DNA from: Anthoceros angustus
Lineage: Eukaryota; Streptophyta; Anthocerotopsida; Anthocerotales; Anthocerotaceae
Direction of reading: 5' to 3'
Assembly (NCBI GenBank): GCA_010909165.1
Contig: VJWM01000107.1
Span: 806,001 to 870,000 of the forward strand
DNA length: 64,000 bases
Position 1 is the stretch's first letter. Every line of letters starts with the position of its first letter. The notes beneath the pieces were generated by a model. The model did not search any database. It worked only from the letters and a program-made list of their open reading frames with translations, and was not told the origin of the DNA. Shown here one piece after another: positions 1 through 10,254 of this stretch. The translations under genes were made by a program, and so were the position numbers.

Positions 1-3000
1 ATCGGGAGAGGACGGTGGTGGCCAAGCGGGATGGCTGCTGGAAGGTGGGCGGCGGGTGGAGGCGGGTGCCATGGATGGCGGGCGATGCGTTGGCACTCGG
101 TATGAGAGGTGCGACGGATGAGGATGGGGCTCACGAGCTACGTTTTCTTGTCGCTTTTTTGCTTGCTATCACCATGCAAGTATTGGTAGCAGTAGTAAGG
201 GCGGTGGCAGCCTGCAGCTTGTGGACCGAGACGGTGACCCGGACAAAGTTTATAGCTATAATTGGTGTGAGAAACCGAATAGTGATTTCTAAGAGTGAGT
301 GAGGCGGTCCAAGATACGCCATCCGCAAATGTCGTGGGAAGAGGAAAGGAGTTGGCTTACGCCTACAAACAAAAGGAGGGGCCAAAGGGTTGACAAATCG
401 GACGCCCGTGTCGTGGTTGCCAAAGTGGTTCGCCGAACTGGGTGCTGGACAATTGGTGTCCATGATGTGCGAGTGCACGCCACGAGAACCGCAGATGCCC
501 ATTGCCAATGCGAGATAACTTTATAAGGAATTGCCCACGCGGGCCCTGAGAGTATATGTAACGATTCGATATGAATCCCAACTGGGAGGACATGCGGAGG
601 CAACGGGGTGCGCCGCCAGAACACCTCGGCCAACCACAAGGCGTGTGGCAATTGGAAATTTGGGAGCGATAAAGGCGGGAAGGCGGGGTGGAGGGGAGAA
701 GGTCACTGCTCGATCGCCAAGACCGCTGAGGAGAAGAGCATGGCGGGGTGGCGGGGAGCGAGGCGAGGGGACGCGCGGCGAGGAAGGTGGACCCTCCTCC
801 GTGGCGCCGGCGATGGCGGGCGACGGAGGAGGAGCGCCATGGCGGAGGGCATGGGGAGGCGCGGGGCCCTGGGCGCCGGCAGCGGAGGCGGCGGGCGATG
901 GCGAAGGGGGCGCGGCGGCAACGCCGGGGGAGGCGGGGGCACTGCCCCCATGCCGAGCATGGCACGGGGCGTGGGGAGGGCGCAGCAGAGGGAGGAGACG
1001 GGTGGAGGGCACGCCGGGCCGCCCTGCGCCTCCAGACGGGCAGTGGGGAGGCGCCCAGAGGCGAGGCGGGTGGAGGGCGCCATCCCGTGCCCAAGATCGG
1101 CAACGGGGGCGGCGCAGCAGAGGATAGAGGCGGGATGGAGGCACGCCGTCCCGTGCCACAGCGTCGGCAGCCGGAAGGCGGCGCGGCGAGGCGGGGAGAG
1201 TGGAAGGGCCGTCCATGGCCCCTCCTGCGGCGGGCCGTGGCTCAGGGGAGGCGGGGGACATCACCTTTCCTCCCCATCCCGGCGCAGAGCGCGGGGGCGC
1301 AGGGAGGAGGAGGGGAGGGGGAGTCTCCCTCTGGCCGACGCAGATCCGGGGGGGGCCCGCGGGGCGCGCGGGGAGGGCATCCCTCCTCCCCATGGGCGCC
1401 GCAGGCGGCGCAGGTGGAGGCACGCCTCCCCACCGCAACGCCATCGCCCGTGGGGGGCGCAGGAGGAGGGGAGGGGAGACAGGTGCCCTCCCCTGTGGCG
1501 ACGGGCAGGGGGGGCATGGGGTGAGGGCGCATGGAGGAGGAGGAGGGGGGATGGCACCGATCCCCATACGGCGCAGCGTGGCGGCGCAGGCGGAAGGCCA
1601 AGGGAGAAGGGAGTGACCTCCCCAACGCGCGGGCGGGCAGTCAGGGAGGGAGGCACCTCCCCATGGACAACGAGGCCCGGAGGCGACGGGAGAGGTGAGG
1701 TTGCCTCCCGCACAAGGCGGGGCGAGGCGGGCGGAGGAGGTGGGGAGCATGGCGCCGATGGAGAGGGGGAGATCCTTCGAGGAGGAAGCCAACCCGCGGG
1801 TGGAGGACGCCGACGAGGGGGGGCCGCCGAGGCCGAGGCCGAGGGGAGGATGGGGATGGGCCACGCCGCCGCCGCCCGAGCCGGAGGCCGAGCTCGCATG
1901 GCGGCAGATTCCGCGATATGAATCCCAACCCCGGGAGGAGGAGGCAACGGTGCCCACCAGACACCTCGCGCCACAAGTGCGTGGCAATGGAAATTTGGGA
2001 GCGATAAAGGCGGGAAGGGGCGGGGTGGAGGGGAGAAAGGTCACAAGGCTTGATCGGAAGACCGCGAGGAGAAGAGCACAAGGGGTGGCGGGGAGCGCGA
2101 GGGGCGGTGGGGACGGCAGGGGTGGAGGAGACTCCCGTGCGGCTGGGCGATGGCGCGGCGGCGGAGAGGAGCGCGGCGGAGGGCACTGCCCCCAAGGCGG
2201 CGCCGGGCAGGCGGAGTGTGGCGGCGAGGAAGGGGCGGCGGCACCGCCGGGAGGCGGGGGCATCGTCCCCATGCCGACGTGCGAGGGAGGCGGCAGAGGG
2301 AGGAGACGGTGAGGCCGTCGTCCGGCCCGGCAATGGGGGCACAGAGGCGAGGCGGACAGCCATCCCCCGCGCCACGCATCGGCAGCGAGGGGCGCCCAGC
2401 AGAGGATGAGGGGATGGAGCTCCCGTGCTCCCTGGGCCGGCCGGAAGGGGGCCACAGAGGGGCAGAGAGGGAGGCACCCGCCTCCGCCACAAGGGCGGGG
2501 CAAGGGAGGCGGGGGCACCTTTTCCTCCCCATCCCGCCGCCACGCAGCGGGGGGCCGCAGGAGGAGGAGGAGGGGACTGCCTCCCCACATGACGCATCCC
2601 CGGGGGGGGCACCCGCTGAGTGATCAGCGGGAGGCAGCCTCCCTCCCCATGCATCGCCATCTGGAAGGCTGCACCGCAGCAGCGGAGGGCATCTTGCTCC
2701 CCCACCAACGCCATCGCCAGCAGCGGGGCGCAGAGGAGGAGGGGGAGCAGGCCCTCCTCGCGCGACGTGGGTGGGGGCGGCGCAAGGAGGAGGAGGAGGG
2801 GATGGCACCTTCCCCCATGGCCAAGGCGCGGGGCGCGAGCAAGGCGAAGGAGGGACGGTGCCCCAACGCCTGGGGGGGGCGGCGCAGAGGGGAGGGCACC
2901 TTCCTCCCCATGGCGACGGGCCACGAGGCCCAGAGAGGAGGTGAGGTTGCCTCCCCACAAGCGGGGGCAGGGCGGCAGAGGCTCAGCGCCGATGGACAGA

Positions 3001-3860
3001 GGGAGATGGCCTCCTTGAGGAGGAAGCCAACGGGGAGGACGGGCGAGGGCCCGAGGCCGAGGAGGTGGAGAGGATGGGATGGTCGCCGACGCCGCCGGCC
3101 GGGAGGCCGAGCTCGCATGGCGGTGGCAGAGTATCCGCCGCCATGCCCGACCCCGAGGTCGGCCATGGTGGCGGGAGGGCGATGCCGCCACGAGACCGAG
3201 GCCGACGGAGGGCCCGGCGATGGCGGGATGGAGGCGGGATGCGGAAGGCGTGGAGGCGGGAGGCGGCGCCGTAGGAGGAGGCGGGCGGGCGGGCGGGCGG
3301 TGGCGGCATCTCGACGTGGAGCGGAGGCTCGGGAGGCGCGCCATCCGGTTGAGGAAGGCGTGTATGGGAGGAATAACAGTTCCATCGGTGGCATCTCGAC
3401 GTGGAGCGGAAGCAGATTAGGCGGAGGCTCGGAGGTGGCTGGAGGGGAGGAGCGGAGGCTGCGCGAGCTCACGCGGTGGAGGACGATCCGCGGCACACGT
3501 GAGGAGGAGAGGAGGAGGAGGAGGAGGAGGAGGAGGAGGAGGTGGGAGCAAGTGCGGTGCGGTGGCGGGCGGAGGCCATGTCGGAAGAAGATGGAGAGCG
3601 GAGTGCGCCCAACCCCAACTCCGGAGGGCGAGCACAAGGGGAGGAAGCGCGATTACGAGGAGTCGGACACGGTCCGGCGGAAGCGCCAAGGCGGGGTGCC
3701 TCCGACGCCCAATGCCCGGACGCTCTGGAGGCGGACGCGCCAACCGGGATGAGAGCGATGAATCACGGAATGCTGACTGGCCGAGGCCATGGAGGGCACA
3801 ATTAAGGTTCTCCGGATGATCAAGCGCATGGAGGACGAGGGAAGTAGGCGTCATCCCTTG
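1..3860. repeat. GA/GC-rich low-complexity block
   Basis: The + strand is strongly purine-rich (long GGAGG/GGCGG runs, a GAGGAG microsatellite near 3510-3541) and AT-poor, so stop codons are rare. Frames of several hundred codons therefore stay open on both strands, including ones of about 690 and 570 codons on the - strand. Their translations are runs of Pro/Arg/Ala/Ser or Gly/Arg/Glu with no domain, so I do not call genes. Short pieces of ordinary composition recur inside the block, showing that it grew by duplication. Confidence 0.75.
563..2040 (+). repeat. Direct repeat, ~1.35 kb spacing
   Basis: A module of about 125 bp at 563-690, starting with a CGATATGAATCCCAA core and ending with a GGAAATTTGGGAGCGATAAA core, recurs at about 1911-2040 with small indels. 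The GA-rich DNA between the two is loosely similar to what follows the second copy. This fits an old tandem duplication of a roughly 1.35-kb unit. A shorter repeat, CATCTCGACGTGGAGCGGA, occurs at about 3309 and 3389. Confidence 0.7.
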
Positions 3861-4800
3861 TCTTTGAGAGGTGCATCGCCAGGTTTTTGGTTTTGCATAG
3901 GGGTCAAGCATGCGCCGTAGGAAGGCCGCAGAGGAGATAGGGTTTGATGCTAGCCGCAATCATGTGTGCGTGGACATCCTTTTGATCAATGGAATGGCAC
4001 CCTTCACCGTGAAATTTGGCTCTTGCACGCAAAGATAAACATTCTTGGCGAGGTTGTTGGGTGAGGCGGAGGTGGTGGGTCGCCATCCCTCTTCCCGCTT
4101 CGAGCCGCATCGCTTCTTCTTGTTTGAAAGAGGATCGTGGCTCTCATTGTTTCCAAAGATCGCGGGTTCCTTAAGGAATACACGGTCCCAAAGTCCATAG
4201 TCAAGACGAGGAACGGCCTGCATGGTTCGCAAACCATGCCGCGCGTCAGGCCGTCATTACTCGCGATACCCATGCCGGCCCGGTAGGGTTTGTCAATCAA
4301 TGGAGCGGCCGCCAAGGCCACGTTAGGGTTTGGTGGCCATTGGATTCCCTCAAGAAAACTTAATGGCACAAGAAAAGTGGAAACATTCGAAAACATAGTG
4401 TCCCGTCTCTTTGTTTTCAAAGGTGAAAGCACGAAAATTTTCAAGGACACCCGCTTCGAGGACATTGTGTGTGTCCCTTTGGTGCTTGGCCGCTCTTGGT
4501 TAGGGCGCCAAAGCGCCATGTGGCCATGTGCTGTGAAAAAGAAACCGTGACTGGAATGTAGGGTATATTCCTCAAGATCCCCACGCCTTGCATGGGTTTC
4601 GCGAAAAAAAAAATGTCCCATCCCCTCTGTCCCCTTTGGTATGCCATAGGCCGGAAAGCAGGTATTGGAAGTATGTCTTATGGACACACCAAAAGTGTGA
4701 ATTTGGAGAAAGCTCCAAGTCAGATAATCAAATAACATTATCTTTCCATTTGCTGCATACGTGCAGCTGATGAATTGTATTATAAGCTAACTTAACTAGA
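3861..4800. other. No gene recognised
   Basis: Base composition returns to normal after the GA-rich block. A - strand frame of 244 codons lies at 4004-4738 but has no domain, no splice context and an ordinary mix of residues. I see no RNA gene or clear mobile element. Confidence 0.5.
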
Positions 4801-4802
4801 AT

Positions 4803-5222
4803 TCTTTTTCTTCCGGTGCCTCATTGCACAAGACTTCCCACGATGCTTCTAATGAAGCTGTTATCGGGGATGAAAATAGACAAGCAGCTCCGATGGAAGA
4901 GATTCTGCAAGGAGTTTTTAGACAAGCAGCTACAATGAAAGAGATGCTGCAAGGAATTTCGAGACAAACAGCTACATTGGAAGAGATGCTGCAAGGGATT
5001 TCTAGACAAGCAGCTACATCGGAAGAAACACTGCAATACATTTCTAGACAAGCAACTAGGATGGAAGAGATGCTGCAAGGGATTTTGAGACAAGCCGCTG
5101 CGTTGGGAGAGATGCTGCAAGGAATTTCTAGAGAAGCAGCTATGTTGGAAGAGATGCTGCAAGAAATTTATAAACAAGTATGGGAGAGTAGCTGCAAGAA
5201 ATTTTGCATCTACCAGCCTTAA
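4803..5222 (+). repeat. 42-bp minisatellite, open as a coiled coil
   Basis: About eight imperfect copies of a 42-bp unit lie between roughly 4880 and 5180. The unit reads as 14 residues, EEMLQGISRQAATL and variants, which is exactly two heptads and would form an amphipathic coiled coil. The frame stays open through every copy although the copies differ by substitutions. There is no ATG before the repeat in this frame, so if it is coding it is an internal exon: an acceptor-like CAAG precedes it near 4830, and a donor-like CAA|GTATGG follows near 5176. No protein family is recognised. It may be a gene exon or a minisatellite that is open by chance. Confidence 0.5.
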
Positions 5223-6216
5223 CTCAACAAGAAGCATTTGAGGTGAGAACACACTGTTAACTCTGCCCATTGGGCAGTGAACTTGTATAAAAGTCCCATC
5301 TCAATTGCCTATGTTTCGATTTGTGTAGAGAAAGAAAACTATCAACACAGTTACTGGTACGTGTTTGAGAGTGACCGGAGAGGCTACGGAGACGACGCCG
5401 TCGGATACTTACCACCACAACCCTGAGACACTCCTGACAGGAGAATCACATCAAGAGTATCAAGCTACCCTACTGGAGGAAGGGAGGCCGCTGCTGAATG
5501 CTCATCCTGTAGAGAGTACATACTTTTTCAGCTCTTCGCATATCGTGTCCCGTCGATTGGCAGCATCTGATTAAATGATCGAGGTTGACTTTGTGAGTAA
5601 TTCGCTCTAGAACTGACTCTCGCATTGCATCAAGGCCAATTACCTGAAGTGAGACCTCCACACTTGTTACTTGCTTATCCAGACCATGGGAAACTAGGTT
5701 AGAAGCTGAGGTGGAGCTGGTGTTTTCATTCTTAGGCTCGTGCAATTTGTACCTATGACTCTATGATGTATTTATAAGACGAGCAGCCATCCACGACAGA
5801 AGCAGCACCACCATTACCAGCAGAAGCATTACCAGCAGAAACACTACCAGCAGAAGGACCTCTAGAAGGACCGCCAGAAGGATCATCAGACGCAGCACTA
5901 TGGAAAATATCGGACTCTGAACCAGCAGAAATACTAGCAGGACCTATTGAATAGACCCAAAAAGAAATAGACGACCAATAGAACTATTCCCAACACCACT
6001 TGGATCACCAATAGCCCACCAATATCAACCTCATCAACATTGACATCTGCAGCATCTGCAGATGATGACAAACAGCCAAAGCAAATTCAACGTCCTGATA
6101 AAAGTCCGTAGAAGATGTAGAGCACCTAGCCCGTGCATCCATGTGCAGGTGACCATCCTTGAGTTGGGAAGCTAGCCACGCGGAGTTGAACTGACAAAAG
6201 ATCAATTGACCCTGAC
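5223..6216. other. No gene recognised; short minisatellite
   Basis: No family-level similarity is seen. Around 5805-5870 a 15-bp unit, CATTACCAGCAGAAG, is repeated about four times with substitutions. Short open frames (for example 5365-5574, +) have no recognisable motif. Confidence 0.5.
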
Positions 6217-6700
6217 CATCCTTGAGTTGGGAAGCTTGCAAGTGAAGACTCTCGTCTGCCATGTCTGACTGAATCTCAGGAAATCTTAATCCAGACCTGG
6301 GTGCAAACCTCGTCCATAGAAATTTGGAAATATCGACGAAACTTTGTACGAGAAAATGCTTTGACGCAGAACCGGTGCATCCTTGAGTTGGGAAGCTTGC
6401 AAGTGAAGACTCTCGTCTACCATGTCTGACTGAATCTCAGGAACTCTTAATCCAGACCTGGGTGCAAACCTCGTCCATAGAAATTTGGAAATATCGACGA
6501 AACTTTGTAAGAGAAAATGCTTTGACGCAGAACCGGTGCATCCTTGAGTTGGGAAGCTTGCAAGTGAAGACTCTCGTCTACCATGTCTGACTGAATCTCA
6601 GGAACTCTTAATCCAGACCTGGGTGCAAACCTCGTCCATAGAAATTTGGAAATATCGACGAAACCTTGTAAGAGAAAATGCTTTGACGCAGAACCGGTCC
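6217..6700 (+). repeat. 161-bp tandem repeat, three copies
   Basis: The unit begins CATCCTTGAGTTGGGAAGC and starts at 6217, 6378 and 6539, exactly 161 bp apart both times. The copies are nearly identical, so the amplification is recent. A partial, more diverged start of the same unit is seen near 6150. Confidence 0.92.
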
Positions 6701-6705
6701 ATAAT

Positions 6706-6825
6706 GGAAATTTGATTTCCCAACCAAATTCGATTTCTCAGACAAATTCGATTTCTCATTCAAATTCGATTTCTTAGCCAAATTCGATTTCTCATTCAAA
6801 TTCGATTCTCAGCCAAATTCTATTC
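6706..6825 (+). repeat. 18-bp minisatellite
   Basis: About six copies of an AAATTCGATTTCTCA-type unit of 18 bp follow directly after the 161-bp repeat, with small variation (CAAC, GACA, TTCA or AGCC at the variable positions). Confidence 0.85.
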
Positions 6826-9782
6826 CCTATCTAACACCACTCTCAATCATTCCAAGTGATGAAACACACACCATTTACACCTCCAGCCTCTTTCGAAAGA
6901 TTCTTCGAAACCCAATTTGCTGTGATCCTATGGCTATTCTAGCCCAAGCGGTGCATTCCTTGGAGTCAGCACCTCCCTTTCTAAGTGGAGGAAGCTGATG
7001 AGGAAGCACAATATTTTGGGGCTCGTACATACTCCAAATCCAGTAAGACGTATGGTCCAATTGAAGCAATCTCTGGGAGGCTGGCCAGGATTCTTGGGAT
7101 ATACATATGCCACCCATGTCAGGGAGTGTCAGGCAGTGCAAAATGTATATCCAGTCAATCCAAATCAACGCGTCGGCAGTCGCCAGGTGTGCACCGGTGT
7201 CGGAAAGTCGGTGTAGCCCAGCCGCAAGATGGATGCTAGCTACTATGTGGTGCGGGCTTTACTTGACTCAGGGCCACCGTGGGGTCATACAGGCTCGGGC
7301 CGGGCACACGATGGCCTGTGCTTCGATCTCACCTCCCATCCGGGATGTTCGGTTGAGGCCTCGAGGCTTGGGCCAAATTGGTTGCTAACCTCCAACATCC
7401 CACCCGCTTGTGTGGGCAGCCGGTAATCTAATAATCTAGAGTCCTAGACCACTGCTGGCTGCCAGGTGCCAGAAGTCAGAAAGTCTCTCGTTGTGGCTTG
7501 CCCTTTTCTTTTCTTAGTTGTATGTCTCACATCATTGCTGGGCCCCCCCGCGTCCTGAATGTGCCTCTTGCGGGGAACATGCCGCTTGTTCACCGTTCCT
7601 GGTGTGATCACCCAGCTGCTGCGTCAAGCCAGCCCAGTGGCCTGTAGCCTGTCCTGTTGTCCTGCAAGTCTGGCCAACTGCTTCCCTGCTTTGGAACATG
7701 GGCAAGAAACAAGTACAGTACAGTCCAGAATTGGCCCCCAGTGTGCCACAGCGAACAGCTTCCCTCATCCCCTTCCTCATACCTCCAGCTCCTCCTCATC
7801 TCTGACACACTGGCTCTCGCTGTGCCGCTACTGTTGCTGTACATACATACTCCGCTCCATACGTGGAGAGGCTACACACGTCGTTTGCTGCAAATCAGTT
7901 TTTCTCCTCACATCCAGTATGTAGTAGAAGATTAGAAGGAGATACAGACTTGTCTCTACTTGTAACCTACTGCCATCATTCGCTCCCACCATGCCATTCC
8001 AGCTTGCTTGCCAACGAGCAACGAGGTCATCAGTGGCCGCAGCATCTAAAGGAGATTCACCTGTGCCCCAAACATAGCTCATCAGGTGCTTTTTGGCTAT
8101 GGTTAGATTCCTCTGTGGCCGACCCTTGGAATGCCCCCTTGGGAAAGCAATCTCCAAAGCACACTTGGATATGGGAAGCAGGTTTGAAGCCCCATCCGAT
8201 GGCGTCACGGTACCAGTTCCACGCCCCGTCCTCCCCGATGACAGAACATATTCGCTTGTCGGATAGGCTGGAACTCGCGCCCGCGGGCCACCAAGGTAGC
8301 AGGTCACTGCTGTGTATAACTCCTGTTACCTTTCCGTGTCCGCTTCCTGCTTTTACGACAAATGACAAGCTCCACACAGGCACAAACATTCCCGTGCTTC
8401 TGCCATCACGAGAAAGAAGAAAGAAAGACGAAGTAAACAAAACCCCGCCACCTGCATAGCGTATCCACTATCTCCACTTCTCCACCACCTCCTCATCACT
8501 CTGCTTCCGTCCTTGCATGGAAGTCACATGGTTCCCTGTGAGAGTCACTCTCATTGCAGTCCCGGAAGCCATAACCTGCCGTAGGCAAACAATCGACGTC
8601 TGTACTCCGGTTGCAGCCACACCCGTTCCCATGCCTTGCAAGGCTAAGGGATAAGAGCGGGGAAAGTACTACTGACGAGCACCCGCCACCAACTCCCTGT
8701 ACTCTCCCACACAAAGCAGCAACGCATCCACCACTACTGAATGCAATAAGCCTCTCTCCTCACTCCATAGCCGGGACCACCCGCAAAAGCGGCGCACTCC
8801 GGCCACCTGCCCGATGTCCTCCATGAATGCACCGCATTCGCTCGAATACGACAACAGATTCCCGACCCTGCTCTTCACATTGCTCCTCCAGTGCGCCATC
8901 AGCGCGCCATCGCGACGAGCTCCGCATTCCTCTTCTTTGCTTTTCTTTACCCCAAACCCTTGTGTGAAAACGGAAAGTTTATCCGGCTAAATCTTACTAC
9001 CCGGTTGCGGTATAATCGGTATGCGGCGACCCGTCGCGGACTCACAATTGCACCGAAGCGAGCAGGATCTGTGAGCGGGCATACGCGGGCTGCGTTCACA
9101 CGGCGGGCGGGTTGATGCGAGACGCGGCTCGGTGGCACGGTGACAATCGGTGGCGTCGTCAACGCCAATGCCAACGCGCTGGGACTGGCCGGCTGGGCTC
9201 GCGTGCCAGCGCCAGAAATTTACCAGCTTTGCTTTGTCTGTGTCTTTGCCTTGGCCTCTGCCTTGGACTTTCCCTTTGCCTGGCATTCCCTTGCTGTATT
9301 TGTGTCTCGTCTTCTTTTTTTTGCCTCTCATCTCCTCCGCTCTTCTCTTCTCCTCTCCTCTCCTCTTGTCTGCTCCGTTCCTTCCCTTTCCTTTCCTGCA
9401 ATCTCTGCTCGTGTGTTGTGCCCGGCTGCTGCTGATGCCTGGCCTGATCAGGCGCCATCTGCCCGATTTGGTCGCTGCCCTGACCGGCATGCCTATTTTC
9501 TGACCTGTCTGCTGCCTCCTGCCCCGCGGGCCTGCTCCAGCCGCTTCCGGCTCATTAGGGGCGCAGGGGAGGCAGGGGCAGATGAGAGGCCGCTGCGGCT
9601 GCCGCTGCCGCTGCCGTCTGTGGAGGAGCAGGCGGCCTAAGGCGGGGATGGCCCTGGCGGGGGGAGCTGCGTGGAGGTGTATGGATGTGGGCCAGAATTC
9701 CTCGGGGAGAATGCGTCTGTGTGTGCTGCTCTGCTTCGGAGATGCCGTGGTGGTGACGCAGCGGGCACGGGCACGGGCAGAG

Positions 9783-9813
<31 letters not shown>

Positions 9814-10204
9814 AGGGAGGGGAGGAAGAGGGTGGGTGTGGCTACGGCAGATGGGATTTGGTGAAGCGTAGGTGGTGCCGGAAGGGAGGGAGAGGGAGGA
9901 GGCGGGGCGTGGAATTGAGCTAGGGGCAGGATTTGTGGAGGGGCGCCCGTTTAGGCTGCTCGGTGGCGGTGGTGGAGTGGGGAAGCCTAGGGGGAAGGAG
10001 TTGACATTGAAGACATTGAGAAGGAGCTGGAGGCTGGTATCTGGATGGACGTGCTCTGCTGGACTGTGCCTCGCGAACGGTGTTGCGCTGCCAGATCTCG
10101 CTCTCTCGCTTCCCCTTCTCGTAGATCGTTGCAGTTGCAGGGGCCTCCGGTCTTGTGCTGTGTGATGTGGGGTTTGCGCACTCTGAGCCATCTCATGATT
10201 GGAG
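6826..10204. other. Intergenic / upstream region
   Basis: No gene family is recognised. A pyrimidine-rich tract lies at about 9235-9420. A GGCACG/GGCAGA hexamer repeat occupies about 9762-9815. Open frames of 100-200 codons on both strands (7.8-8.5 kb, 9.1-9.6 kb) lack motifs and overlap one another. The last few hundred bases are presumably promoter and 5' leader of the gene starting at 10205. Confidence 0.5.
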
Positions 10205-10254
10205 ATGCCGTGGTTTCCGCATTTTGCGACTCCTGCTTATGTCGAAACTCTTAA
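10195..10254 (+). promoter_or_regulatory. Overlapping upstream ORF
   Basis: An ATG at 10195 lies 10 bases before the chosen start of the DUF1442-ACT gene and in a different frame. It reads 19 codons to a TAA at 10252-10254, so it overlaps the main start. If the transcript begins upstream of it, leaky scanning would be needed to reach the main ATG, giving a possible translational control. Confidence 0.4.

Noticed and set aside
521-3637. Very long open frames (up to ~690 codons) on both strands in the first 3.8 kb
   Set aside because: They result from GC-rich, stop-poor low-complexity DNA. Translations are Pro/Arg/Ser or Gly/Arg runs with no domain, and frames overlap on all sides.
4004-4738. 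244-codon - strand frame
   Set aside because: No motif, no homologous-looking segment and no splice context; composition is like chance translation.
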